A stretch of 64,000 nucleotides of DNA from CAVUXJ01 sp963814975 (GTDB taxonomy: Bacteria; Acidobacteriota; Vicinamibacteria; Vicinamibacterales; CAVVIG01): NCBI GenBank assembly GCA_963814975.1, contig CAWFFB010000007.1, positions 137,018 through 201,017 on the forward strand. Direction: 5' to 3'. Position numbers and translations under genes: made by a program. Within the stretch, counting starts at the first letter, position 1; each line of letters starts with the position of its first letter. Of the stretch, positions 17,983-26,260 are shown in pieces. Under the pieces are notes generated by a model. It was not told the DNA's origin. It searched no databases and saw only the letters and a program-made list of their open reading frames with translations.

Positions 17983-18678
17983 ATGGGGACAATGCTCACA
18001 CCGCCTTTTGCGCCGATCGCGGGGGGCTGGTTCACAATGGGCACTCAGCTCGGCCACGACGACGAGCGACCGCCGCATGTTGTCTTCCTCGATCGGTTCG
18101 AGTTGGGCGTGTGTCCGGTGACGCGCGCGGAGTACGAGTGCTTCGTGGAAGCCACCAAGCACGAACCGCCCCGCGACTGGTCGCATCCCCCATTTGCACA
18201 GGCGGATCTCCCCGTCGTGGGCGTCAGCTGGATCGACGCGGTCGACTATTGCGCGTGGCGTTCCGAGCAAGACGGGCGCCCCGTCCGGTTGCCGACTGAA
18301 GCCGAGTGGGAGTTCGCCGCACGAGGGCGACAAGCGGCACTCTTCCCGTGGGGTGACGTGATGCCGGCGTGGATTCCGAACGGCGGACGCGGTCCGCTAG
18401 AGGCACCGTGGCCGGTGACGCTCGGCGAACCGACCGACTTCGGCCTTCTCGGCATCGCGACAAACGTGCACGAGTGGTGCGCCGACTGGTACGACAAGGC
18501 CTACTACAGCCGATCACCGGAGCGGAATCCCGCGGGCCCCGACCAAGGCGTGCGACGCACCGCGCGCGGCGGTGCGTGGCGCCACGCACGCACGATGTGC
18601 CGGGTCACCTTGCGCAGCCACCTCGATCCGTCCTTCCGCTACAACGACTTCGGGTTCCGCCTCGCGCGAAGCGTCTGA
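17983..18678 (+). CDS. Formylglycine-generating-enzyme-like (SUMF1/EgtB family) protein
   Basis: The protein shows the SUMF1 fold in order: IAGGWFTMGTQ, PPHVVFLDRFELGVCPVTRAEY, PVVGVSWIDAVDYCAWRSEQ, RLPTEAEWEFAARG, NVHEWCADWYDKAYY, RTARGGAWRHARTMCRV and FGFRLARSV. True formylglycine-generating enzymes use two catalytic cysteines near the RGGS/W motif; here only one Cys is seen in that stretch (RTMC), so canonical sulfatase activation is doubtful. It may be one of the many family members with other or unknown roles. ATG 17983 is chosen; GTG/ATG-like starts from 17950 would add 11 residues. Around 230 residues, it stands alone between ssb and the convergent cupin gene. Confidence 0.85.
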   Translation: MGTMLTPPFAPIAGGWFTMGTQLGHDDERPPHVVFLDRFELGVCPVTRAEYECFVEATKHEPPRDWSHPPFAQADLPVVGVSWIDAVDYCAWRSEQDGRPVRLPTEAEWEFAARGRQAALFPWGDVMPAWIPNGGRGPLEAPWPVTLGEPTDFGLLGIATNVHEWCADWYDKAYYSRSPERNPAGPDQGVRRTARGGAWRHARTMCRVTLRSHLDPSFRYNDFGFRLARSV

Positions 18679-18760
18679 GCAGACGCCCTCTCCGGACCAA
18701 TCACGGTTCGTGAGGCCGCGGACGCGAGCTGGTCGTCCAGGCAGGCCGTCGAGGCGCGTT

Positions 18761-19126
18761 TCAAGATTGCTTGTCCTGTCTTCCGTACCTGTCTTCCAAC
18801 CGCACGACATCGTGCAGCTCTGGTGTCGAGACCTCGAAGATGTCGCTGTCTTCAATCGCGGTCATGCGATGAATCGTCTTCGGCGTGATGTGGACGGACT
18901 GGCCGGGAATCATCTCGCGCTTGACGATCTCCTGCCCTTCCTGAATCTCGAACAGCAGCCGGCCCGAGTGCAGGTAGATCGTCTCGTCCTTGAGGTTGTG
19001 ATACTGGAGGCTGAGGGCATGGCCGGCGTTGACGTGGATCAGCTTGCCGACATACCGGTCGGTCTTGGCCCAGTGCAGTTCGTAGCCCCACGGCTTCTCG
19101 ACACGTGTGATGTCTGTTCCCGGCAC
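18761..19126 (-). CDS. Cupin protein, mannose-6-phosphate isomerase type II C-terminal domain
   Basis: About 121 residues forming one cupin domain: RVEKPWGYELHWAKTDRYV, then LSLQYHNLKDETIYLHSGRL, then PGQSVHITPKTIHRMTAIED. The QxH and E positions fit the metal site of the phosphomannose isomerase C-terminal domain. In larger proteins this domain is fused to a GDP-mannose pyrophosphorylase; here it is free-standing, so sugar-phosphate isomerisation is possible but unproven. The GTG at 19126 is preferred because AGGGAG lies 5 nt upstream; GTG 19132 overlaps the ptsI stop as GTGA. The overlap places it in the pts gene series. Confidence 0.75.
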   Translation of the reverse strand: MPGTDITRVEKPWGYELHWAKTDRYVGKLIHVNAGHALSLQYHNLKDETIYLHSGRLLFEIQEGQEIVKREMIPGQSVHITPKTIHRMTAIEDSDIFEVSTPELHDVVRLEDRYGRQDKQS

Positions 19127-19128
19127 AA

Positions 19129-20895
19129 TCACTCCCTTGTCAGCGACGGCCGACCAAGCGCGGACAGCAGTTCGGTTTCGATTTCCTCGACGGTCGGCAG
19201 GCGCAGAATCCGGCGGGCCAGCGCACGCATTTCGTCGTAGCGCACCTCGGACAGCACCTGTTTGGCGACATTGATGGCGCCCGGGGTCATGCTGAATTCG
19301 GTCAGCCCGAGGCCGACGAGCAGCGTGAGCAGCGCCGGGTCGGATGCCATTTCCCCGCAGAGCGAGACCGGGATCCGATGCCGCGCCGCGGCGCGGCGCA
19401 CCATGAGAATGACGCGCAGGATCGCCGGGTGCAATGGCTCGTACAGCTGCGAGACCCGCTCGTCGGCGCGATCGACCGCCAGGCAATACTGAATGAGATC
19501 GTTCGTGCCGATGGTGAAGAAATCGACCTCGCGCGCGAGCAAATCGGCGGTGTACGCCGCCGCCGGAATCTCGATCATGACGCCGATCGGCACCGGGGGC
19601 ACGCGCTCGCCGCGGCGGGCCAGATCGGCGGCCGCCTCCGCGATCATCCGCCGCGCTTCGCGAAGCTGCGCCACGCCCGACACGAACGGAAACATGATGC
19701 GCAGCGTGCCGTGCCGCGCCGCCCGCAACAGCGCGCGCAACTGCACCTGAAACAGCTCCGGGCGCGTGAGGCTGAGGCGGAGCCCGCGCAGCCCCTGCCG
19801 GCTGCCGCGAGCCTCGTCGGCGATCCAGCCGCCCGACAGCGGCGAATGCGCGGAGCGCAGCGTGAGTTGTTCCTCGTCGACGTCGAAGGTGCGGACGGTG
19901 ACCCCGCCCGGCGCCATCCCCTCGAGCATCCCTCGATAGACGGCGTACTGCTCGTCCTCGCCGAGCACGCCGGCGCTGCCGGTCAGCAGAAACTCCGACC
20001 GATAGAGACCGATGCCTTCCGCCCCCGCGTAGCGGGCAGCAGCGAGGTCGTCGGGGAACTCGATGTTCGCTTCGAGCCGGATCCGCACACCGTCGGCCGT
20101 CGCCGCGAGGCCGCGCCGCTCGGCGTCCCCAACGGCTGCCGGCCGGTGCTCGTCAGCGCTGCGGGCGGCCCGGGCGAGCGTTTCCTCATCCGGATCGACG
20201 ATGACCTCGTTCCGATCGCCGTCCAGCACGATCAACTGGCCCGCCTGGATCACGCGGCTGGCGTCGTGCAGGCCGACGACCGCCGGCACTTCCAGCGAGC
20301 GCGCGAGGATCGCCGTGTGATACGTGCGGCTGCCGGCATCGGTCGCGAAGCCGCGCACCTTCGTCCAGTCGATCTGGGCGGCGAGCGACGGCGTCAACTC
20401 GTCGGCCACGAGCACCGACGATTCCTCGACTTCGCGAAGCAAATCGCGGGGCATCGCCACCCCCACCCGCAGGTTCATCCGCAGCCGCCCGACCAGGTCG
20501 GCGACGTCGCCCTTGCGCTCACGCAGATAGGGGTCGGCCACCTCGTCGAAGACGGTGCTGAACTCGTGAAAGACCTGCTGGAGGGCCCATTCGGCGTTCA
20601 CGCGCTGCTCCCCGACCCGGGCAGCGGCGCTCGGGACGAGCATCGGATCGTCCAGCATCAGCAGTTGGGCATCGAAGAGCGCCGCAAGCTCAGGGCCGTG
20701 CCGGCGGGCAACCCGGGCGCGAATGTCGAGCAGTTGTTCGCGTGTCCGAAGGCGGCTCTGCTCGAGGCGGGCGACCTCGTACTCCAGGCGGGCCGGCGCG
20801 ATCTGGTAGCGCAGCACCTGCGCGCGCTGGATCAAGATGACCGCCCGCCCGCAGACGATGCCCGGCGACACCCCGATACCCGTCAGCCGCCGCAT
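19129..20895 (-). CDS. ptsI: PTS enzyme I (phosphoenolpyruvate-protein phosphotransferase)
   Basis: Enzyme I takes phosphate from PEP and passes it to HPr. The 588-residue protein has the usual order: N-terminal HPr-binding helices, the phospho-His domain with His193 in SRTYHTAILARSLEVPAVVG, and the PEP-binding barrel with GAEGIGLYRSEFLL, FPFVSGVAQLREA, GVMIEIPAA, FFTIGTNDLIQYCLAVDR and the active-site Cys in VSLCGEMASDP. It overlaps the HPr gene by 13 bp upstream and the cupin gene downstream. No sugar-specific EIIB/EIIC genes are in the window, so it probably serves a regulatory PTS. Confidence 0.95.
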   Translation of the reverse strand: MRRLTGIGVSPGIVCGRAVILIQRAQVLRYQIAPARLEYEVARLEQSRLRTREQLLDIRARVARRHGPELAALFDAQLLMLDDPMLVPSAAARVGEQRVNAEWALQQVFHEFSTVFDEVADPYLRERKGDVADLVGRLRMNLRVGVAMPRDLLREVEESSVLVADELTPSLAAQIDWTKVRGFATDAGSRTYHTAILARSLEVPAVVGLHDASRVIQAGQLIVLDGDRNEVIVDPDEETLARAARSADEHRPAAVGDAERRGLAATADGVRIRLEANIEFPDDLAAARYAGAEGIGLYRSEFLLTGSAGVLGEDEQYAVYRGMLEGMAPGGVTVRTFDVDEEQLTLRSAHSPLSGGWIADEARGSRQGLRGLRLSLTRPELFQVQLRALLRAARHGTLRIMFPFVSGVAQLREARRMIAEAAADLARRGERVPPVPIGVMIEIPAAAYTADLLAREVDFFTIGTNDLIQYCLAVDRADERVSQLYEPLHPAILRVILMVRRAAARHRIPVSLCGEMASDPALLTLLVGLGLTEFSMTPGAINVAKQVLSEVRYDEMRALARRILRLPTVEEIETELLSALGRPSLTRE

Positions 20896-21161
20896 GTGTC
20901 CTCCCCGAAACCGGTCGCGACGAGCGCCACGAGCGCGGCAATCGCCTCGAGCTCGTCCCGGCCGTCTGCGGAAATCGTGATGATGGATCCTCGCGCCGCA
21001 GCGAGCAGGAGAATACCCATGATGCTCTTGCCGTCGATCTCCCGCGCCTCCAGGCCGACGCGCACGCGCGACTCGAACCGGGTGGCCAGGTGGACGAACT
21101 TGGCCGCCGCTCGCGCATGGATGCCCAGCTGGTTGACGACGGCGACGGCCTGAGAGGTCAC
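20883..21161 (-). CDS. Phosphocarrier protein HPr
   Basis: The 92-residue protein has both phosphorylation sites: His15 in NQLGIHARAAAKFVHLA (phosphorylated by enzyme I) and Ser46 in DGKSIMGILLLAA (target of HprK). Having both sites with HprK encoded nearby implies that HPr output is set by PEP flux and by the kinase. It overlaps ptsI by 13 bp and is separated from the EIIA gene by a heptanucleotide array. The C-terminal tail EDTCGG is slightly longer than in many HPr proteins. Confidence 0.93.
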   Translation of the reverse strand: MTSQAVAVVNQLGIHARAAAKFVHLATRFESRVRVGLEAREIDGKSIMGILLLAAARGSIITISADGRDELEAIAALVALVATGFGEDTCGG

Positions 21162-21165
21162 AATC

Positions 21166-21312
21166 GTTCTGCGTGCTACGTTCTGCGTTCTATGTGCTGC
21201 GTGCTACGTGCCGCTGCGTGCTACGTGCTACGTGCCGCGTGCTGCGTTCTGCGATGTTCTACGCGCTACGTTCGCCCTCGGGGTTACTGCGTTCGGTCTG
21301 TGCTCGCTCTAG
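21166..21312. repeat. Heptanucleotide repeat array (CGTTCTG/CGTGCTA words)
   Basis: The gap between the EIIA and HPr genes parses largely into 7-mers CGTTCTG, CGTGCTA, CGTTCTA, CGTGCCG and CGTGCTG, with a few 10-base slips that keep the frame of words. The core word matches the array at 291-505. It lies inside a gene series that is probably co-transcribed. Confidence 0.85.
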
Positions 21313-21348
21313 AACGGCGAGCGGAGGACGAGGAACGCATCACGGACA

Positions 21349-21765
21349 TCATGGCGCCGCTTTCTCCCCGCGCAGGAGGTCCGATGCCACCCAGATCGCG
21401 TTCCGCCCGTGATCCCGCATCTCCCGCGCGACGGCGAGCAGATCCAGCGACGGCGGCAGCGACGCCAGCTTGATGAGCATCGGAAGGTTCACCCCGGTGA
21501 TGACCTCGATTCGATCCGTTTCGAGGAAGGTCAGCCCGAGGTTCGAGGGCGTCCCACCGAACATGTCCGTCAACAACAGCACTCCCCCGTCGGCACGAAC
21601 CCGTTCAATCGCCTGCGCGATATCTTCGCGGGCATCGTTCACTTCATCATGCCAGCCGATGGATACCGCCGCAAACTGCGGCAAGTCGCCGACGATCATC
21701 TCGGCGGCATTCACCAGCTCGGTCGCCAGCTGCCCGTGCGTCACGACCACCACGCCGATCATCAT
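21349..21765 (-). CDS. PTS mannose-family EIIA component
   Basis: The 138-residue EIIA-Man domain begins MMIGVVVVTHGQLATELVNA, with the phospho-acceptor His10 in VTHGQLA. It continues VLLLTDMFGGTPSNLGLTFL and VITGVNLPMLIKLA, both conserved in the family. With no EIIB, EIIC or EIID gene in the window, it is probably a regulatory relay, as for the lone EIIA-Man proteins next to hprK and HPr in some proteobacteria. AGGA lies 5 nt before the first ATG. It is followed by HPr and ptsI. Confidence 0.92.
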   Translation of the reverse strand: MMIGVVVVTHGQLATELVNAAEMIVGDLPQFAAVSIGWHDEVNDAREDIAQAIERVRADGGVLLLTDMFGGTPSNLGLTFLETDRIEVITGVNLPMLIKLASLPPSLDLLAVAREMRDHGRNAIWVASDLLRGEKAAP

Positions 21766-21834
21766 CCTTATCCTAAGGCAGGAAGGGAGTGAGGGGCACT
21801 CCTGCCCTTCCCGCCCCCTCCGCCCGCCGTGTGC

Positions 21835-22749
21835 TCATGCAATCGCGATGTCGCGATGGCGCACGCGCACCCGCACGCCCCCCACGCTGGTCAGGGCGCG
21901 GCGCAGCCGTTCCGCGATCATCACCGACCGGTGCCGACCGCCGGTGCACCCGACCGCCACCGTCAGATAACTCTTGCCCTCCGCGACGTAGTGCGGCACG
22001 ACATACCGCAGGTACTCCTCGAGCCGTTCGATGAACTCGCGCGTCGAGGGGTCGCGCTCCAGGAACGCCGCCACCGCTCGATCGCGCCCGGTCCGGCGCC
22101 GCAGCGCCGGCACGAAGTGCGGGTTCGGCAGACACCGCACGTCGAACATCAGATCGGCATCGACGGGGACGCCGTGTTTGAACCCGAAGCTGAGAAGGGT
22201 GATCACGAGGCTCGCCCGGAATCGATCCCGCGACAGCCCCATGAAGAAATGCCGCAGCTCGTGAACGGTCATGTCCGACGTATCAACGATCTCGTCAGCC
22301 AGCTGGCGGATCGCCGACATCCGGCTGCGCTCCGTGCGGATGCCTTCGCTCGCCGATCGATCCGGCGCCAGCGGGTGCGGGCGCCGGGTCTCGCTGAATC
22401 GCCGGACCAGCGTCGGAGTGCTGGCCTCGAGGAAAATCAGGACCGGATTCAGTCCACGCATCCTCCGCGTCCGGCGGAACATCTTCGGAAAGGCGGAGAG
22501 AAAGCTGCCTTCACGAACGTCGACCACGATGGCGACCTTTTCGAGATCGCCGCGGATCGACAGCCTGGCGAGCGTCGGGATCAGCGTGGTCGGGAGGTTG
22601 TCGACGCAGAAGTAGCCGAGATCTTCGAGCGCCCGGATCGCCTGCGACTTCCCCGATCCGGACAGCCCGGTCAGGATGATGAACGGATGCGCCGGCTGAT
22701 TCCTTCCCGCGGCCTTCCCGACCACCGCAGGCTTCCCGGTCTTCTTCAA
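21835..22749 (-). CDS. rapZ: RNase adapter / nucleotide-binding protein RapZ
   Basis: The 304-residue protein has Walker A GLSGSGKS (residues 28-35), the family segment LEDLGYFCVDNLPTTLIP and FLEASTPTLVRRFSETRRPHPL. The C-terminal domain contains SFGFKHGVPVDADLMFDVR, LPNPHFVPALRRRTG and GCTGGRHRSVMIAERL. In E. coli RapZ guides RNase E to the GlmZ small RNA and so controls glucosamine-6-phosphate synthase; whether that partner system exists here is unknown. It overlaps hprK by 4 bp. Confidence 0.95.
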   Translation of the reverse strand: MKKTGKPAVVGKAAGRNQPAHPFIILTGLSGSGKSQAIRALEDLGYFCVDNLPTTLIPTLARLSIRGDLEKVAIVVDVREGSFLSAFPKMFRRTRRMRGLNPVLIFLEASTPTLVRRFSETRRPHPLAPDRSASEGIRTERSRMSAIRQLADEIVDTSDMTVHELRHFFMGLSRDRFRASLVITLLSFGFKHGVPVDADLMFDVRCLPNPHFVPALRRRTGRDRAVAAFLERDPSTREFIERLEEYLRYVVPHYVAEGKSYLTVAVGCTGGRHRSVMIAERLRRALTSVGGVRVRVRHRDIAIA

Positions 22750-23753
22750 CGATCGTCCCCCGGGATCTCCTCGTCATCCTCCTCGTCTCCCGCTGTCGCG
22801 CCAACCGCCGTCCGCCGCAGCGCTTGTTCGAGCCGATCGGCCAGAATGCGGGCGGCGTTGTGTCCGCGGGCGCGCAGCAGCTGATTGCGGGCCGCCACTT
22901 CTGCGAGAATCGCAATGTTGCGGCCGGGCGCGACCGGCATCTTGATCAGCGGCACGCGCAGGCCCAGAATCTCGAAGAACTCATCGTCCAGTCCGAGGCG
23001 CTCGTATTCGCGGCCGGCGTCCCAGCGTTCGAGCTGCACGACGAACTCGATGCGCTTGGACGATCGGATCGAGGCGATGCCGAACAGCTCCTTGACGTTG
23101 ATGACGCCCAGCCCGCGCAGCTCCATGTGATGGCGCGTCAGATCCGGGCAGGAGCCGATCAGGATCGTTTCCGATCGCCGCCGCACCTCGACGGTGTCGT
23201 CGGCCACCAGCCGGTGGCCGCGGACGATGAGATCCAGCGCGCATTCGCTCTTCCCGATGCCGCTCTCTCCCGTGATCAGGACGCCGAGACCGAGCACGTC
23301 CATCAGTACCGCGTGGATAATGGTCCGCTCAGCGAGGCTGTCCTCGAGGATCGACTCCAGCTTGGCGATGGCGAGCGGCGTCGGGATCGAGGTCTTCAGC
23401 AGCGGCAGCCGCGCCCGCTCGGCCTCGGCGATGAGGTCGCGAGCCGGCATGAAGCCGCCGGTGACGAGCACGCAGGGGAAGTCGTGCGTGAAGGCCAGCC
23501 GTATCGCGTCGAGACGGCGGGGCTCGGCGAGGCTCTCGAGAAACCGGATCTCGCTCTCACCGAAGATCAACACGCGACCCGGCTTCAGGAACTCGTGGAA
23601 TCCGGCCAACGCGAGGCCGGTTTTCTGCACGTACGGGCTGGTGATGATCCGGTCGACGCCCTCGGCCCCGGCGAGCAGGTCGAGCGTCAGGCCAAAGGCG
23701 TCGGGCCGGCTGCGCAGGAGAGCGCGGACGGTGAGCCCGGCAATCGCAGGCAT
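22746..23753 (-). CDS. hprK: HPr kinase/phosphorylase HprK
   Basis: HprK phosphorylates and dephosphorylates Ser46 of HPr. The 335-residue length is normal. The N-terminal domain (MPAIAGLTVRALL) is followed by the catalytic domain with His147, Walker A GESGIGKS (162-169), then LVADDTVEVRRRS and the family signature MELRGLGVINVKELFGIASI. The acidic C-terminal tail (DEEDDEEIPGDD) is longer than usual. It starts 8 bp from one arm of an 11-bp inverted repeat and overlaps rapZ. Confidence 0.95.
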   Translation of the reverse strand: MPAIAGLTVRALLRSRPDAFGLTLDLLAGAEGVDRIITSPYVQKTGLALAGFHEFLKPGRVLIFGESEIRFLESLAEPRRLDAIRLAFTHDFPCVLVTGGFMPARDLIAEAERARLPLLKTSIPTPLAIAKLESILEDSLAERTIIHAVLMDVLGLGVLITGESGIGKSECALDLIVRGHRLVADDTVEVRRRSETILIGSCPDLTRHHMELRGLGVINVKELFGIASIRSSKRIEFVVQLERWDAGREYERLGLDDEFFEILGLRVPLIKMPVAPGRNIAILAEVAARNQLLRARGHNAARILADRLEQALRRTAVGATAGDEEDDEEIPGDDR

Positions 23754-23760
23754 GGCGTCC

Positions 23761-23923
23761 TAGTGTCCCGTTCCGACGGACCCTGACGCAAGTCCCGGGA
23801 GCGGCATCCGGATGGCCAGACATGGCGAGCGCGCCCCCCGGCGGACCATGAGCGAAGAGCAACGCTGCGCGGCGGGACGTCCCGGCCGGGAATCATGCCG
23901 TGACCCACGGGGACGGGACACTA
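23761..23923. repeat. 163-bp intergenic unit bounded by 11-bp perfect inverted repeats
   Basis: TAGTGTCCCGT at 23761-23771 is the exact reverse complement of ACGGGACACTA at 23913-23923. The unit fills the hpf-hprK gap, and its right arm overlaps the hpf stop codon. It holds no credible gene. Its size and terminal repeats resemble a MITE-like element, but there is no visible target duplication. Confidence 0.6.
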
Positions 23924-24487
23924 TGTCTCGGTCTCCACCAGCACCAGTTCGCCGTTCGTCCGCCGATAGAGGACGCTGATCGCGGCCGTCTCGACGTCCC
24001 GGAACACGACGACGCCCTCGCCGTTCGCGTCGACCTCCCGCGCGGCATCGGCCACCGACATCGGCTTGACCGCCTGCCGCGACGCTCGGAGGATGCGCGG
24101 CATGCGCAACCGGGGCCGGCGCGGCCGGGCGGCCGATCGAGGGACGGCCACGCGCTCTTCGCCCGCCGCCGGCGCGCCCTTCACGCCCCGGCGCTTCCAC
24201 TCCTGCCACTTCCCTTTCACCTTCTGCGCCTGTTTGGCGATCTTGTCGAACGCCTGGGTCAACGAGACTTCCCAGGCGGCGGCCTCTCCGTCGCCATGCA
24301 GGAACTTCTCGCCGCGGGCATGAAGGGTGACGTCGGCGCGCCGGCGCCGTTTCTCGTCGGTCAGCACCACCTGTGCCGACAACGCGCTGTCGTTGAGAAC
24401 GCGCTCGAGCCGGGCCAGCTTCCGGTCGACGAGACGGCGCAGAGCGGGGGTGATGTCGACGTGCCGGCCGGTCAGTTCGACGCGCAT
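23921..24487 (-). CDS. hpf: Ribosome hibernation promoting factor, long form
   Basis: The 188-residue protein has the N-terminal S30AE domain (MRVELTGRHVDITPALRRLV, VVLTDEKRRRRADVTLHA, SLTQAFDKIAKQAQKVKGKW), a basic linker and the C-terminal dimerisation domain that marks long HPF (KPMSVADAAREVDANGEGVV, VLYRRTNGELVLVE). Long HPF makes 100S ribosome dimers in stationary phase. It lies downstream of rpoN, as in many bacteria with the lptB-rpoN-hpf cluster. Confidence 0.94.
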   Translation of the reverse strand: MRVELTGRHVDITPALRRLVDRKLARLERVLNDSALSAQVVLTDEKRRRRADVTLHARGEKFLHGDGEAAAWEVSLTQAFDKIAKQAQKVKGKWQEWKRRGVKGAPAAGEERVAVPRSAARPRRPRLRMPRILRASRQAVKPMSVADAAREVDANGEGVVVFRDVETAAISVLYRRTNGELVLVETET

Positions 24488-24491
24488 AAGG

Positions 24492-24580
24492 TTGATTGCC
24501 TGGCTATCAGCTATCCGCTCTAGCTGTCAGCAGTCCAACGGTTAACGTTCACAGTTACCAGTTCACAGTTGACAGAAACA
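24492..24580. repeat. Heptanucleotide-type array (TTCACAG/TTGACAG and GCTATCA words)
   Basis: The rpoN-hpf gap holds GCTATCA, GCTATCC and GCTCTAG at about 24504-24524, then TTCACAG, TTACCAG, TTCACAG and TTGACAG at about 24548-24575. Reverse-sense partners (GACTGTCAACTGTC) lie near 24611-24626. Confidence 0.7.
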
Positions 24581-24710
24581 GCGATGGACATGACGTCAAG
24601 AGATGGCCCCGACTGTCAACTGTCAAACTCTTCACTGCCGACGATTAACTATGCGGCGTGAACCATCCACCGTGACCTGGTGACTGCCCTCGGGGCCAGC
24701 CGACTTCCCG

Positions 24711-26141
24711 TCAGTAGAGCACCTTGCGCTGGTTGGACGTCGAAATCTTCAGCTCTTCCCGGTACTTCGCGATGGTGCGGCGGGCCAGCACCAGACCCTC
24801 GCGCTGCAGGATGCTGACGATCTTCGAGTCGCTGAGTGGCTTGCGCGGATCCTCGTTCTCGATGATCTTCCGGATGCGCTGCTTGATCGTCACCGACGAG
24901 ACGCTCTCGCCATACGAACTGCTGATCCCGCTGTGAAAGAAATACTTCATCTCGAACACACCCTGTGGTGTGTGCATGTACTTATTGGTGACGACGCGGC
25001 TGACCGTCGACTCGTGCATGCCGATGTCGTTGGCCACGTCGCGCAGCACCAGCGGCCGCAGGTGCTCGATACCGTGATCGAGGAAGTCGCGCTGGAAGTT
25101 GATGATGCTGTTGGCGACCTTGTGGATCGTCTTCTGGCGCTGCTCGACCGACTTGATCAGCCACAAGGCCGACCGGAATTTGTCCTTCACATATGCCCGG
25201 GTCTCATCGGTGTTGTCGGTCGCGCTCTTGTCGAGCAGACGGCGATACACCGGGCTGATGCGCATCTGCGGCAGACCATCCTCGTTCAACACGGCAACGT
25301 ATTGATCCTCGACCTTGACGACGTAGACGTCGGGGATCACGTACTGGGACTGGGTCGGGTTGTAGCGGCTGCCCGGCTTCGGATCCAGGTGCCGAATCAC
25401 CTCGATGTGCTCTTTCAGGTCGTCGATCGTCAGACCCAGCTTCCGCGCGATCTCCGGAACCTGATGATTCTGGAGCAGCCGGAGGTGATCGGTGATGATC
25501 TTCTCGGTCGGCGTGCCCTCGAGGCCGATATGACGAAGCTGCATGAGCAGGCACTCCTGCAGATCGCGCGCGGCAACCCCGGTCGGATCGAAACTCTGCA
25601 CCAGGCGCAGGGCCCGTTCGACCTCCGTCACCGGCCACGGGCCCATGGCGGCCAGCTCGTCGAAGGACGCCACCAGATATCCGTCGTCGTCCAGGTTGCC
25701 GATGATGGCCGAGCCAATGTCCCGGACGAGCGCATCGTCGGTCTGCATCGACAACTGCCACAGCAGGTGATCCGACAGGGAGCTCGCCGTCGACAGCGTG
25801 TTCTCGATCGGCGGACGCTCTTTGACTTCCTGCGGGGCGCGGGGACGGTAGCCGTCGTCGAGGTAGTCGCCGAAGAAGTACTCGTAGTCCTGGTCGTCCC
25901 ACGTGTCGGTCTTGTTGGCCTGATGGTCGGTATCGGGCTTTTCGGGTGTGGCGGCCGCGTCCTGAGGCTGGAGCTCCTCGGTCGGCACTTCCTCGAGCAT
26001 CGGGTTCTCGACCATCTCCTGGTTGAGCAGGTCCGACAGCTCCAGCGTCGACATCGGCAGCAGCTTGATTGCCTGCTGCAGTGACGGCGTCAGGATGAGT
26101 TTCTGAACGAGCTTTGTATGGAGTTTCTGCTGGATGCCCAT
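24711..26141 (-). CDS. rpoN: RNA polymerase sigma-54 factor RpoN
   Basis: The 476-residue protein starts with region I (MGIQQKLHTKLVQKLILTPS, QQAIKLLPMSTLELSDLL), which contacts enhancer-binding activators. An acidic region II (about residues 55-110) follows, then the core-binding domain. The C-terminus has the DNA-binding helix-turn-helix (VANDIGMHESTVSRVVTNKY) and the RpoN box ARRTIAKYREELKI for the -24 element. It sits between lptB and hpf, the classical rpoN neighbourhood. No -24/-12 promoter was noted in the window. Confidence 0.96.
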   Translation of the reverse strand: MGIQQKLHTKLVQKLILTPSLQQAIKLLPMSTLELSDLLNQEMVENPMLEEVPTEELQPQDAAATPEKPDTDHQANKTDTWDDQDYEYFFGDYLDDGYRPRAPQEVKERPPIENTLSTASSLSDHLLWQLSMQTDDALVRDIGSAIIGNLDDDGYLVASFDELAAMGPWPVTEVERALRLVQSFDPTGVAARDLQECLLMQLRHIGLEGTPTEKIITDHLRLLQNHQVPEIARKLGLTIDDLKEHIEVIRHLDPKPGSRYNPTQSQYVIPDVYVVKVEDQYVAVLNEDGLPQMRISPVYRRLLDKSATDNTDETRAYVKDKFRSALWLIKSVEQRQKTIHKVANSIINFQRDFLDHGIEHLRPLVLRDVANDIGMHESTVSRVVTNKYMHTPQGVFEMKYFFHSGISSSYGESVSSVTIKQRIRKIIENEDPRKPLSDSKIVSILQREGLVLARRTIAKYREELKISTSNQRKVLY

Positions 26142-26260
26142 TGATCGGAAGCGTCAGCTAAGTACCTGTAAATGGTCTACTTTGGACCGATGTCGTTGCA
26201 TGCGTCGTGGTCGCCTGTACCCGCCCCACGTCTGGGCCCATGCAAATCCCAGGCCTCATG

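Noticed and set aside
21166..21312. Possible CRISPR array
   Set aside because: Repeats are 7 bp and contiguous, without spacers, and no cas genes are present.
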